Below, piece by piece: positions 1 to 6,912 of a stretch of DNA of 64,000 bases. Source of the DNA: a virus; the IMG/VR virus record IMGVR_UViG_3300005527_000066, positions 1 to 64,000 of that record. The stretch is one strand, 5' to 3'. The notes below the pieces were generated by a model that saw nothing but the letters and a program-made list of their open reading frames with translations, had not been told where the DNA came from and searched no databases. The position numbers and the translations under genes were made by a program. The stretch's first letter is position 1; each line of letters opens with the position of its first letter.

Positions 1-2
1 AA

Positions 3-179
3 CTAATCGACATTGAAGATGAGTCATCAAACGAGTGGAGTGAACCAATCACCAAGAAAGAAGCATTGGATCAAATCCAAGAGTGGAATGATGAAATGGG
101 AACGAACTATAAAACAATAGCAGAGTTCAACGAGAAGGAACAATACTGGCAATGGGAAGAAGTTATTGATTCCGAATAG
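3..179 (+). CDS. C-terminal fragment of an unidentified protein (cut by window edge)
   Basis: Frame 3 is open from the window edge to a TAG at 177-179, giving 58 residues rich in Glu, Trp and Asp (it ends WQWEEVIDSE). The other two forward frames stop almost at once. The start lies outside the window. It is spaced 10 nt from the next gene on the same strand, so it is probably the upstream member of that operon. No family recognised. Confidence 0.6.
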   Translation, partial: LIDIEDESSNEWSEPITKKEALDQIQEWNDEMGTNYKTIAEFNEKEQYWQWEEVIDSE

Positions 180-189
180 AAATAAACCT

Positions 190-549
190 ATGACTCCATA
201 CAAACACGCTCAAAGCTCCGCTCAAAAGTGGGGAGGACAACCAGAAGATTACATTGTCTTACATGACTGGTTCGATGAAACCAAACAATATACAGGGGAT
301 TGGACTCATCGTGCCTTGCGTCATCACTCTGCTGGTATTCAATGGTCGATTGAAAAGTTTGGACATTGTATTACAAATTCCAAAGGTCAAAAGATTCCTA
401 CGAAAATTCTTGCAGAACAGCACTTGATGGAGGATTGTGGATTCATTCCTACTCCACAAGATTACCTTTCCCCCTTGACAAAGCATCCAGAAAAGTGGAT
501 GCTCCAAGTCGGAAAGCAAACCAAAACAGAAACATTAGAAATCAAATAA
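190..549 (+). CDS. Conserved phage/plasmid protein, DUF6915-like
   Basis: 119 residues from the ATG at 190. An in-frame ATG at 166 would overlap the previous gene, and MTPYKHAQSSAQKWGG at 190 looks like a natural N-terminus. The pattern HAQSSA..WGG.PEDY, then a WFDETK motif and RHRALRHHS.GI-like residues (here THRALRHHSAGI), recalls the DUF6915 type of small phage proteins of unknown function; this is from memory. The His/Trp-rich centre could bind metal. It is followed after 1 nt by the next gene, so it is translationally coupled. Confidence 0.7.
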   Translation: MTPYKHAQSSAQKWGGQPEDYIVLHDWFDETKQYTGDWTHRALRHHSAGIQWSIEKFGHCITNSKGQKIPTKILAEQHLMEDCGFIPTPQDYLSPLTKHPEKWMLQVGKQTKTETLEIK

Positions 550-550
550 A

Positions 551-871
551 ATGAAAGCACAACCACTAAACAAATCCATCTACAATAAAGCCAAAGAACA
601 AGGTATTGAACAAATCATTCTTCGTTTCAGCGGAGGGAATGATGAAGGATACCTTGACATTGAAACCGAACCAAAATGGGATCAAGACCTTGCAAGTGAG
701 ATTGAGGAATGGGCATGGGAAGTCTATGACTATTCGGGAGCAGGAGAAGGAAACGATTATGGAGATGATATTGTCTATGATCTCAAGGAGGGAAAGGTGA
801 CGACAAGTGAATGGTTCACTTCTCGACAAGAGGGAGATTCGGACAACGATAAACTGGAATTAGAGGACTGA
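551..871 (+). CDS. Small acidic protein of unknown function
   Basis: 106 residues, strongly acidic, with an IILRFSGGNDEGYLDIE segment near residue 20 and an acidic tail. The arrangement (predicted strand, then SGxxDEG, then an acidic helix) resembles DUF6878-like phage proteins, but I am not sure of the family. It starts 1 nt after the previous stop and ends 3 nt before a lipoprotein gene. No signal peptide or membrane segment. Confidence 0.65.
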   Translation: MKAQPLNKSIYNKAKEQGIEQIILRFSGGNDEGYLDIETEPKWDQDLASEIEEWAWEVYDYSGAGEGNDYGDDIVYDLKEGKVTTSEWFTSRQEGDSDNDKLELED

Positions 872-874
872 CAA

Positions 875-1159
875 ATGAAAAAGATTATTCCAATTCTATT
901 GTCTTTGACTCTGGTTGGATGCACAACTGGTAGCAAAACAAAAACAAATGTAAATTATTACAGCAATGTGTCTTACACCATACCACAAGAACCACAGGTT
1001 ATCTACAAGGAGGTTCCAGTAGAAGTTCCCGTAGAAGTGGTTAAGTATAAGACCATCTACAAAAGAGTTCCCCCAAGACAGGCATCAGTATCCGAACTTG
1101 GAGAGGAATTAGGTAGGAAAATCCTACGCAAGATGAAAGCCGCATACAACGAAACATGA
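875..1159 (+). CDS. Small lipoprotein with valine/proline repeat
   Basis: 94 residues. The N-terminus MKKIIPILLSLTLVGC is a typical lipoprotein signal peptide with lipobox LVGC, so Cys16 is expected to be acylated and the protein anchored in a membrane. The middle has repeated EVPVEVP-type dipeptide steps, a stiff extended linker seen in envelope proteins, followed by a basic helix. Its stop overlaps the start of a second lipoprotein gene (ATGA). Phage lipoproteins can act in superinfection exclusion or as Rz1-type spanins; which applies here cannot be told. Confidence 0.75.
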   Translation: MKKIIPILLSLTLVGCTTGSKTKTNVNYYSNVSYTIPQEPQVIYKEVPVEVPVEVVKYKTIYKRVPPRQASVSELGEELGRKILRKMKAAYNET

Positions 1160-1314
1160 AAATCAACCCATATAAAATCGGTATGAACTTCTATATTATT
1201 CTAATTGTATTTACGATAACCTTTCTTGGGTGTAAAACCTTTGAGAGAATAGAAGAAAGAAACAAATTCAAACAACAAGCACAAGACATACTCACAACAC
1301 CAAACTTAAAATGA
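1156..1314 (+). CDS. Very small second lipoprotein
   Basis: 52 residues (ATG 1156, TGA 1312-1314), overlapping the preceding and following genes by ATGA at each end. A hydrophobic stretch FYIILIVFTITFLGC ends in a lipobox with Cys26, then a charged Glu/Lys/Gln-rich tail. Two adjacent lipoproteins in overlapping frames recall spanin arrangements, but neither has the usual inner-membrane partner here. The double overlap strongly supports it being real despite its size. Confidence 0.7.
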   Translation: MKINPYKIGMNFYIILIVFTITFLGCKTFERIEERNKFKQQAQDILTTPNLK

Positions 1315-1592
1315 AAACAATCAAACAACTACGACAAAACGGATACAAGGTAAGAGTTTTCCACAAGAGGAATTACAATGACAGACAAAGAATCGGAGGT
1401 ATCACAAAAGAACTATCTCCCAAAGGAGGCGAAACCTTTATTGAGATTACTACTCCATGTAGAACCTTCACCGAAACAGGAACATCAATCTGTTCCGATC
1501 AAGACTTGTTTAATAGAAGGACAGGAAACGAAATCGCCCTTGGTCGAGCATTAAAATCCTTGCAGTCCAGAGGCTATGTGCTATCGTTTTAA
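1311..1592 (+). CDS. Small basic protein of unknown function
   Basis: 93 residues, beginning MKTIKQLRQNGYKVRVFHKRNY. It carries a TxIEITTP strand and an ALGRALKSLQSRGY C-terminal helix, suggesting a small mixed alpha/beta fold. Last gene of the first operon, with its start overlapping the stop of the lipoprotein gene. No family assigned with confidence. The basic N-terminus may bind nucleic acid. Confidence 0.65.
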   Translation: MKTIKQLRQNGYKVRVFHKRNYNDRQRIGGITKELSPKGGETFIEITTPCRTFTETGTSICSDQDLFNRRTGNEIALGRALKSLQSRGYVLSF

Positions 1593-1605
1593 TAGCGCAC
1601 CGAGT

Positions 1606-1665
1606 TGAAATATAACATAGTGTCGCATTACAACGCAAATACACACACATACAGACGCACATAAT
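1606..1665 (+). repeat. Copy of the GTGTCGCATTACAACGC intergenic motif
   Basis: The gap before the LysM gene contains CATAGTGTCGCATTACAACG followed by alternating ACAC/CGCA steps. Close relatives of this motif occur near 3694, 5649, 8605 and 9139, always in intergenic DNA of the left region. No open frame. Confidence 0.5.
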
Positions 1666-2178
1666 ATGAAAATCATACAAGACATAAAAGAATCTCTCCA
1701 AGAGAAATTCCAAGAACAAAAACCAATATCACTAAAACAAGCAGTAGGAGTCGTAGCAGGACTTCATGTAATGGTAGGAGTAGGTATATTCTATTCCTCC
1801 ATGCCTAAAAGCTATGCCAAGGATAAAGAGTTTCTAAATACACCAGAAGCTATTTATGCGGGTATTCCAGATGTAATACCAACACCAACTCCTACTCCAA
1901 AACCAACACCAGAACCTCTAAAGAAAGAAGTTCTACCCGATGGTAGAGTAGCAACATATCCAAAACCACAGGAAATACCACAAGAACCTCCACAGGTAAA
2001 ACCACAAGAGAAACCAAAGATCAATTCCAAATACACCCAATCATACACAATCAAGAAAGGAGATACAATTCATAGTATCTCAAAACGATTCAAACTCAAT
2101 ACAAAGAAACTATTAGACATCAATCACATTAAAAACCCAAACAACATAAGAGAAGGTCAAGTATTGAAATTCCTCTAA
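1666..2178 (+). CDS. Membrane-anchored LysM-domain protein
   Basis: 170 residues. A cytoplasmic basic/amphipathic N-terminus is followed by a single membrane segment (about residues 24-42, AVGVVAGLHVMVGVGIFYSS). Next comes a Pro/Thr linker with PTPTPTPKPTPEP and KPQE repeats (about 65-125), and a C-terminal LysM domain (about 127-170: YTIKKGDTIHSISKRFKLN, LLDINHI, IREGQVLKFL). LysM binds peptidoglycan glycan chains, so the topology points to a protein spanning from the inner membrane to the wall. Possible roles are cell-wall anchoring, lysis control or exclusion. A strong terminator follows directly. Confidence 0.85.
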   Translation: MKIIQDIKESLQEKFQEQKPISLKQAVGVVAGLHVMVGVGIFYSSMPKSYAKDKEFLNTPEAIYAGIPDVIPTPTPTPKPTPEPLKKEVLPDGRVATYPKPQEIPQEPPQVKPQEKPKINSKYTQSYTIKKGDTIHSISKRFKLNTKKLLDINHIKNPNNIREGQVLKFL

Positions 2179-2188
2179 AGACAATACA

Positions 2189-2219
2189 AACCCCTACACT
2201 ACAATGTAGGGGTTTTCTT
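2189..2219 (+). terminator. Rho-independent terminator after LysM gene
   Basis: Perfect 10-bp stem AACCCCTACA / TGTAGGGGTT with loop CTACAA, followed by TTCTTC, 10 nt after the stop codon. Confidence 0.8.
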
Positions 2220-2300
2220 CTAATTGTATTGTGTTACATTACAATACTATCAAACAACTTTAATACTATTGTATGATATTCACCGCACAACCAATACATT

Positions 2301-2560
2301 TACAATATATTACAATAGATTACAATAGATTCTAATACATTTTGCTTTATTTTGATACATTTTGATACATTTTGCTTTATTACACCTAGTTGTATCACAA
2401 AAAATTACAAAAAATTGTAATAAAATTTTTTGAAAAACACAACAATATATTGTAATGTATTGTAATACAACCAATTATATTATAATATATTGTAATATAT
2501 TGAAATATAACATAATACATTGTAATATATTATAATACATTGTAATGTATTGTGTTACAT
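2301..2560. repeat. 10-bp phased AT repeat array
   Basis: About 26 consecutive 10-mers keep one register. The block 2441-2560 has consensus TGTAATATAT (variants TGTAATGTAT, TATAATACAT) and ends in TGTGTTACAT. The block 2301-2380 has TACAATAGAT / TTTGATACAT variants. The 10-bp period is close to the DNA helical repeat, so equivalent bases lie along one face. No open frame. It lies within the 520-bp gap 2179-2698, which also holds other TTGTGTTACAT copies at 2229 and 2621 and a small GC palindrome after 2560. Confidence 0.7.
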
Positions 2561-2632
2561 CGGCTCTGCCGAGTATATTACGATTGAATTACAATACAAT
2601 TACAATTTTATTCTAATAGTATTGTGTTACAT
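2549..2632. promoter_or_regulatory. TTGTGTTACAT pair around a small GC palindrome
   Basis: ATTGTGTTACAT occurs at 2549-2560 and again at 2621-2632. Between them lies CGGCTCTGCCG, a short palindrome, and AT-rich DNA. The second copy sits about 65 bp before the start at 2699, where the promoter for the following operon is expected. Confidence 0.5.
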
Positions 2633-2698
2633 GGAGACTATGAAAAAAAGATAAAAAAAGAATTTGACTCTTGGGGGAATTTTGAATAGAGTGCGGAC

Positions 2699-3106
2699 AT
2701 GAAGTTCCAATACTCTGATGGTGGTCGATCAATGTATTTCTCTGGAATAGCAGGAGATTGTGTTACACGAGCTTTTTCTATTGCTTTGGGGAAATCTTAT
2801 GTTGAAATGTATCAGTTGGTGAACCAGTATTCTCAATTAGAAAGAACAGATATGAAAATAAAATCAAATAGAAATAAACCAAAAGATATATCTTCTGCCT
2901 GTGGGGGTGTGTATCCAAAAACTATTGCAAACATTGCTCGACATTTTGGGTTGAAGTTCAATCCCAAGACGGGTAAGATCAAGAACCTCAAAGGAAGAAA
3001 CTATTTGCTTTTACTTCACGAACACATGACCTGTATTCGGGATGGAATTATGCTTGACACACATGACTGCTCTAATTTAGAATATATTGGATACTACGAA
3101 TTATGA
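2699..3106 (+). CDS. Predicted papain-like (C39-type) cysteine peptidase
   Basis: 135 residues. GDCVTRAFSIALGKSY places a Cys at position 21 at the head of a helix, as in papain-like folds. HMTCIRDG gives His109 on a strand, and DTHDC gives Asp120, in the order Cys-His-Asp. Small phage and plasmid proteins with DCV.RA...GKxY and H.xAxxDG patterns are known, and some are annotated as C39-like. The substrate is unknown; polyprotein or host-protein processing is possible. First gene of a four-gene operon in which every stop overlaps the next start by ATGA. Confidence 0.65.
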   Translation: MKFQYSDGGRSMYFSGIAGDCVTRAFSIALGKSYVEMYQLVNQYSQLERTDMKIKSNRNKPKDISSACGGVYPKTIANIARHFGLKFNPKTGKIKNLKGRNYLLLLHEHMTCIRDGIMLDTHDCSNLEYIGYYEL

Positions 3107-3339
3107 CAAACACAAACGAAAACCAAATGAAATATAAAATACAAACAGAAGGTGCGTTCGGTTGGGGAGACTTGAAGTATAGTGAGGATGGAGAAACCTA
3201 TCAAGTTGATCTATTCGACACCAAGGAACAAGCAGACGAAGAACTCAAAAACATTCTATCTGAATTTGGAGAGGATGGAGACAACTACCGAATTGTTACA
3301 GAGGATGTCTTGGAGGATTTCAATATCTATACCGAATGA
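3103..3339 (+). CDS. Small acidic protein of unknown function
   Basis: 78 residues, very acidic. Segments AFGWGDLKYSEDGETYQVDLF and FDTKEQADEEL look like a strand pair and helix, as in small phage proteins that take a GWxDLKxS form. ATGA overlaps on both sides put it in the same coupled operon as the cysteine-peptidase-like gene. No membrane segment. Confidence 0.7.
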   Translation: MTNTNENQMKYKIQTEGAFGWGDLKYSEDGETYQVDLFDTKEQADEELKNILSEFGEDGDNYRIVTEDVLEDFNIYTE

Positions 3340-3524
3340 ATACAACAACCGCATTAGCAATAATTCTACTTGGAATTGGATTCATTCTCTTTACTCCATT
3401 CCTTTTGATCTGGAGTGTCAATGGACTATTCGGATTGATGATCCAATACACATGGGCTAACTGGTTTTATGCTCTGGTTATTATGGTTCTTCTTCGTGGT
3501 AGCGTCAACAATAATTCCAAATGA
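3336..3524 (+). CDS. Small membrane protein, two transmembrane segments
   Basis: 62 residues. Two hydrophobic stretches, about residues 5-28 (ALAIILLGIGFILFTPFLLI) and 41-54 (ANWFYALVIMVLL), are joined by a short turn, with a polar C-terminus. Size and topology would fit a small holin-like or inner-membrane exclusion protein, but nothing more specific is visible. Overlaps both neighbours by ATGA. Confidence 0.65.
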   Translation: MNTTTALAIILLGIGFILFTPFLLIWSVNGLFGLMIQYTWANWFYALVIMVLLRGSVNNNSK

Positions 3525-3688
3525 AAACATTTTTAGTATTAAACTCGGATCAAGACGGAGATGGTTTTGAAGTGGAGGCAGACACCAGACAAGAAGCATT
3601 GGAGAAAGCATTATCAGAACTTGGGTGGTATGTGGTGCAAGATGATGACGAGGACGAACAGGATTTAGAATCCGACGATGTGTTGTAA
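3521..3688 (+). CDS. Very small acidic protein
   Basis: 55 residues (ATG 3521, TAA 3686-3688). MKTFLVLNSDQDGDGFEVEA is followed by a helix TRQEALEKALSELGW and an Asp/Glu tail. The overlap of its ATG with the previous TGA (ATGA), and the same compact fold type as the gene at 3103, support it. Last gene of the operon. Confidence 0.6.
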   Translation: MKTFLVLNSDQDGDGFEVEADTRQEALEKALSELGWYVVQDDDEDEQDLESDDVL

Positions 3689-3836
3689 TAGAGCATGGTG
3701 TCGCAATAAATCATGTTTTAATATCACACGCGTTATCCACACACTTGCCCACATCCACAGATACGCACATCTTTATTAGAAAAATATAAAAAGAAATCAA
3801 GAGAAATAAATCCAAATAGAATTTTGTTGTCATGGC

Positions 3837-3880
3837 AAACAACCCAAGGTAGAAATATCTTGGGTTGTTTTGTTTTTTCC
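3837..3880 (+). terminator. Rho-independent terminator
   Basis: Perfect 12-bp stem AAACAACCCAAG / CTTGGGTTGTTT with a 10-nt loop, followed by TGTTTTTTCC. It closes the operon 2699-3688. The gap before it (3689-3836) contains a GTGTCGCA motif copy near 3694 and no gene. Confidence 0.8.
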
Positions 3881-3881
3881 G

Positions 3882-3910
3882 TTGACATTTCCGAATAGTA
3901 ATGCTATATT
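3882..3910 (+). promoter_or_regulatory. Near-perfect sigma-70 promoter
   Basis: TTGACA at 3882-3887, a 17-bp spacer, then TATATT at 3905-3910. It lies directly behind the terminator and 9 nt before the ATG of the small gene at 3920, so host RNA polymerase should read it, giving a very short or no leader. Confidence 0.8.
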
Positions 3911-3919
3911 GGATGTCTA

Positions 3920-4075
3920 ATGAAGAACAATACGCAAACAAAAATTGAAAAGTATGCAAAGCTCCGCAATAGGGGGTTCTCCAATAAGCAAATTGCTATC
4001 TATTGGAGGATGAAACTTGCTCAAGTAGCAGGAGTTCATTCTTGGGCATCCCGCAAGGGACTTGTCCCTGCCTGA
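3920..4075 (+). CDS. Small HTH-like protein
   Basis: 51 residues (MKNNTQTKIEKYAKLRNRGF onwards, TGA 4073-4075). The pattern LRNRGFSNKQIAIYWRMKLAQVAGVHSWASRKGL fits a helix-turn-helix of the type that reads short DNA motifs, with a basic recognition helix. Isolated between a sigma-70 promoter and a terminator, it is a self-contained unit. A small DNA-binding protein beside many repeated intergenic motifs is a natural candidate for their ligand, but that is inference. Confidence 0.6.
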   Translation: MKNNTQTKIEKYAKLRNRGFSNKQIAIYWRMKLAQVAGVHSWASRKGLVPA

Positions 4076-4109
4076 TTAGTGTAGTTTTTGTATTTTATTT
4101 TTCATGTTT

Positions 4110-4146
4110 CAACCCTCACTCGAAAGAGTGGGGGTTGTTTTTCTTT
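4110..4146 (+). terminator. Rho-independent terminator
   Basis: CAACCCTCACTC GAAA GAGTGGGGGTTG forms a 12-bp stem with one G-T pair and a GAAA tetraloop, followed by TTTTTCTTT. Confidence 0.8.
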
Positions 4147-4170
4147 GCGCGTAAGAGTAACACAATACCT

Positions 4171-4382
4171 TTTAATATATTGTAATGTATTATAATGTAT
4201 TGTAATAGAATTGTAATCATTACAATACCTTGTAATGTATTGTGTTACATATTATAATACCTCGAATCGAGCGATACATTACAATACATCACAATGTAAC
4301 ACAAGACATTACAATACCTTATACCAAAATGTAACACAAGTTATTACAATACATTACAATACACACTGGATATGTAACACAA
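4171..4382. repeat. Inverted-repeat island with 10-bp units and TTGTGTTACAT motifs
   Basis: This gap (4076-4449, no gene apart from the terminator) has TGTAATGTAT-type 10-mers reading forward on the left (4171-4250), ending in TTGTGTTACAT (4240-4250). A small palindrome CTCGAATCGAG is centred near 4266. The complementary motifs follow on the right: ATGTAACACAA at 4294, 4329 and 4372, separated by ATTACAATAC units. The whole island is one large imperfect palindrome. Confidence 0.7.
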
Positions 4383-4449
4383 TGTAAAAAGAAAAATAAT
4401 TCTTGCAATTAGAATAACTTTATTTAGATTGGATTCATCGGCGATTCCT
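4383..4449 (+). promoter_or_regulatory. Cassette promoter module before the DUF932 gene
   Basis: AAAAATAATTCTTGC followed by TTAGATTGGATT, ending TTCCTATGAG at the ATG of 4450. AATAATTCT plus a downstream GATTNN-type box recurs before the genes at 6370, 7274, 7856, 8734 and 9277. I take TTCTTG/TGGACA-like sequence as the -35 side and the GATT-rich block as the -10 side. Confidence 0.55.
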
Positions 4450-4515
4450 ATGAGTTGTCCGATACGCAGTAAAACTAAACGAGATGCCTACTCGATAAAA
4501 CTGGCAACCTATACT

Positions 4516-5550
4516 ATGGCACACATGATTGAAGAAAACATCGACCGCGTTTATTCCAACCAAGGAACCGAGTGGCACACTCTCGCCATTCCAACCGAGG
4601 TGATTGATGAGGAAGTATTTGACTCCCTCTCCCATGACATTATCGAGTCTCCTGTCACCTGTCAGGTCGAGGGTAATACCATCGAACTCCCTAACCACAA
4701 AATACTTGTGGCGGATATGCGTAAATCTCGCCCCGATCTTGATCCAAGCCAGCAGTTTGTCCCTCTCCATGTTCCCAAAGCGGGATACAAGGTCATCAAT
4801 AACCGCGATGTTATCGAGTGCATGAAGGCGAGCTTTGCTGATCTTGATGTAAAGATCACAACAGCAGGCACATTGGAAGGCGCAAAAAAGTTCTTTGTCA
4901 GCGTGGACATTGGTGAATCGGATCTGGTCATCAACAAAGACCGCTTCAAAGCCTATGTGAACTTCATCACGGGTCACGATGGCACTCTCGCCATGACTGC
5001 TTATGATTCGGTCATCCGTATCGTTTGCATGAACACTCTCATCGCAAGCCGTGAGGCGGCGGGAGCGGCGGGTTTCTCTGTCTACCATACCAAGAATGCG
5101 GACTTGGCGATGAAGAACCTTCCAGAGTTGTTCAATGCGATTCTCAAGGGACGCGCCAACTTGCAGGAGGTCATGGAGTATCTGGAGCAGAATAAATGCG
5201 ATGCAAACGACGCACTCGCAATGGCTTGCGGATACTTCTGCCTCGAAACTGACAAGGCGGAACTCTCGACCCGTGCGATGAACGCCGCCCAAGGTATCGC
5301 AACCCTGTTCAGCAGGGGTATCGGTAACAAAGGCGAAACCCTGTATGATCTGGCTAACGGAGCTACGGAGTATTGGACTTCGGGTGAGGGAACTGGCAAA
5401 GGCAAGACCTCCCTCTCCGACCGCACATACCGCTCGCAGATGGGATCGGCGGCAACTCACAAAGAATCCTTTGTGGCGATGCTGGCGAACGATGATCGCC
5501 GCAAAGAAGCACTCCAGCTTGGCAAGCAAGCACTCGCACTCGCCAACTGA
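4516..5550 (+). CDS. DUF932 phage/plasmid-like protein
   Basis: 344 residues from ATG 4516, chosen because DUF932 members start MAHxIE and have a G..WH motif; here MAHMIEENIDRVYSNQGTEWHTL. ATG 4450 has the local cassette start context (TCCTATGA) and would add 22 residues, so it remains possible. The family pattern continues with YKVINNRDV, FFVSVDI, INFxTGHDGT-type residues (VNFITGHDGTLAMTAYDSVIRIVCMNT) and an AAQGIATLFSRGIGNKGETLYD helix region. DUF932 proteins are common on phages and plasmids; their role is not firmly established. Codons are much more GC-rich than in the right half of the window. A GAAA-loop terminator follows. Confidence 0.85.
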   Translation: MAHMIEENIDRVYSNQGTEWHTLAIPTEVIDEEVFDSLSHDIIESPVTCQVEGNTIELPNHKILVADMRKSRPDLDPSQQFVPLHVPKAGYKVINNRDVIECMKASFADLDVKITTAGTLEGAKKFFVSVDIGESDLVINKDRFKAYVNFITGHDGTLAMTAYDSVIRIVCMNTLIASREAAGAAGFSVYHTKNADLAMKNLPELFNAILKGRANLQEVMEYLEQNKCDANDALAMACGYFCLETDKAELSTRAMNAAQGIATLFSRGIGNKGETLYDLANGATEYWTSGEGTGKGKTSLSDRTYRSQMGSAATHKESFVAMLANDDRRKEALQLGKQALALAN

Positions 5551-5570
5551 TAGGGTAGGAATCACAAAGA

Positions 5571-5603
5571 CCCCACTCTCGAAAGAGGGTGGGGTTTTTC
5601 TTT
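5571..5603 (+). terminator. GAAA-loop terminator
   Basis: CCCCACTCTC GAAA GAGGGTGGGG with one G-T pair, followed by TTTTTCTTTG. Confidence 0.8.
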
Positions 5604-5625
5604 GTATCTATTGTTTTTATAATGC

Positions 5626-5721
5626 ATTGTGTTACATTTGAACACCTTGTCGCATTACAACATGTATCGTATTGTGTTACATGTCTACCCACACCTATAC
5701 GCATTCGTATTTGTGTTACAT
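5626..5721. repeat. TTGTGTTACAT island with GTGTCGCATTACAAC motif
   Basis: Three same-direction copies of the 11-mer (5627-5637, 5672-5682, 5711-5721). A CTTGTCGCATTACAAC copy lies between the first two. No open frame. This is the gap after the DUF932 gene. Confidence 0.6.
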
Positions 5722-5770
5722 GTAAAAATATATTGCAATAAAAGAAAAATCGAATTAGATTAAAAGTCCA

Positions 5771-6037
5771 ATGACAACAGAACCAACATTCAACTATCCG
5801 TTCACCAACAAAGATGGTGAAAAATTCGACCGAGGCGACATTGTGATGATTAAGAAAAAACACGGCTATCCGTGGGGGTATTGGAAAATACATACAATCT
5901 CAGAAGATGGTATGGCATATATCCGAACTACACCAACATACACTTGCGGAGGATACAATTCGTTTGGAACCGAGTATCATATAGATGATCTGAGATTTGC
6001 AGAGCATGGCGAGCCTTTGACTGGCAAATTCATCTAA
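5771..6037 (+). CDS. Small protein of unknown function with an SH3-like pattern
   Basis: 88 residues. The segment KFDRGDIVMIKKKHGYPWGYWKIHTISEDGMAYIRTT resembles small SH3-like beta-barrels (a GDxVxxK step followed by W-x-I strands), and FGTEYHIDDLRF ends the fold. It stands alone between inverted-repeat islands with its own terminator, so it is a separate expression cassette. The start context AGTCCAATGAC is the local type without Shine-Dalgarno sequence. No function assigned. Confidence 0.7.
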   Translation: MTTEPTFNYPFTNKDGEKFDRGDIVMIKKKHGYPWGYWKIHTISEDGMAYIRTTPTYTCGGYNSFGTEYHIDDLRFAEHGEPLTGKFI

Positions 6038-6044
6038 CAACAAG

Positions 6045-6075
6045 AAAGGGGGACGCAAGTCCCCCTTTACTTTGC
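6045..6075 (+). terminator. GCAA-loop terminator
   Basis: Perfect 10-bp stem AAAGGGGGAC GCAA GTCCCCCTTT, 7 nt after the stop, followed by a short T-containing tract ACTTTG. Confidence 0.75.
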
Positions 6076-6080
6076 AATAT

Positions 6081-6276
6081 ATTGTGTTACATTTCAAAGT
6101 ATTATAATATATTACAATGTATTGTGTTACATCTGATAGTGGCATAATATATTACAATAGTGGCGCGATATATTATATAATGTAACTCTATGTATTGTGT
6201 TACATGGGCGCCGCCAATATAAATTACAATACATTGTAATACATTACATTACAATACCTACACTCATGTAACACAA
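6081..6276. repeat. TTGTGTTACAT inverted-repeat island
   Basis: Forward copies at 6082-6092, 6122-6132 and 6195-6205, then a GC core GGGCGCCGCC, then reverse-direction ATTACAATAC units and ATGTAACACAA at 6266-6276. This accounts for most of the 330-bp gap 6038-6369, which otherwise contains only the promoter module after 6276. Confidence 0.65.
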
Positions 6277-6330
6277 GGTATCACAAAAATAATTCTGGAC
6301 ATATTGGAAGACCTGTGAGAAAGTAGGTGC
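6277..6330 (+). promoter_or_regulatory. Cassette promoter module (GGTATCACAAAAATAATTCTGG)
   Basis: GGTATCACAAAAATAATTCT directly follows ATGTAACACAA, as at 7213 and 7800, and continues GGACATATTGG. Here the ATG-proximal TCCTATGA context is missing and the gene starts further downstream with GTG, so this unit is partly remodelled. Confidence 0.55.
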
Positions 6331-6369
6331 AGTCTCAAATGAGGCTACGGAACAAAGCCAGCCGATCAA

Positions 6370-6858
6370 GTGGCAACGGATGGAAAATCCGAAACGCAAG
6401 TGAACATCGCAGACATCAAAAACATCGTCAAGTCCCACAAGGGAGCAAACCTTTCCGCCATCCTCGGAAAGCAACTCAAGACCCGCAAAGGCGAAACCGC
6501 CGTGGTCGAGAAAGTCACCTCCATCGTCATCCGTGGCGGGGTGGAATATGACAATCAGAAGGTCGTCATCGAAGGACGCGAGGATGGAACCTTGCCAGAA
6601 GAGAACGCTGGTCTTCCGTGGGGACAATGGGTGGAATACCCCTTCCACATTGAACACAAGGGAAGCGACTACGCTCGCTTCTATGCCGCCAGCGGTTTGT
6701 CTTTCGAGCCGAAGGTGGAATACTACCTCAACGGCGAACTGACAACAAAGGCGGCGATTGAACCTCTCTGCCTTGCCAGTGAGTTTCGCAAGAGTGATGA
6801 GCCAATGCCTCTGTGCATGACCATCAAGGCCGACAATGTGAAAGCAATCATCCTCTAA
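6370..6858 (+). CDS. Cassette gene of unknown function (GTG start)
   Basis: 162 residues. The only usable start in frame is GTG 6370, because the frame has a TGA at 6340-6342 and no ATG between. It contains KNIVKSHKGANLSAILGKQLKTRKGE, then strands KVTSIVIRGGVEYD and a GQWVEYPFHIEHKGSDYARFY segment, so it is probably a mixed alpha/beta protein. GC-rich codons like the DUF932 gene. The unusual start and the altered upstream sequence suggest the original 5' end was replaced. No family recognised. Confidence 0.7.
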   Translation: MATDGKSETQVNIADIKNIVKSHKGANLSAILGKQLKTRKGETAVVEKVTSIVIRGGVEYDNQKVVIEGREDGTLPEENAGLPWGQWVEYPFHIEHKGSDYARFYAASGLSFEPKVEYYLNGELTTKAAIEPLCLASEFRKSDEPMPLCMTIKADNVKAIIL

Positions 6859-6866
6859 TTCAACAA

Positions 6867-6894
6867 GGGGGAGGGGGAATACGCTCCCTCCCCC
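6867..6894 (+). other. GC-rich hairpin without T-tract
   Basis: GGGGGAGGG / CCCTCCCCC stem with an 10-nt loop between the gene at 6370 and the small ORF at 6913. It lacks the T-run of the other cassette hairpins, so it may be an mRNA-stabilising hairpin or a decayed terminator. Confidence 0.5.
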
Positions 6895-6912
6895 ACAACC
6901 CAAAAAATCCAA

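Noticed and set aside
2301-2560. CRISPR array
   Set aside because: Units are 10 bp with no spacers between them and no cas genes.
4435-5565. 376-codon open frame on the minus strand opposite the DUF932 gene
   Set aside because: It mirrors a gene with clear family motifs, has no recognisable domain and no start context; the open antisense frame follows from GC-rich codon bias.
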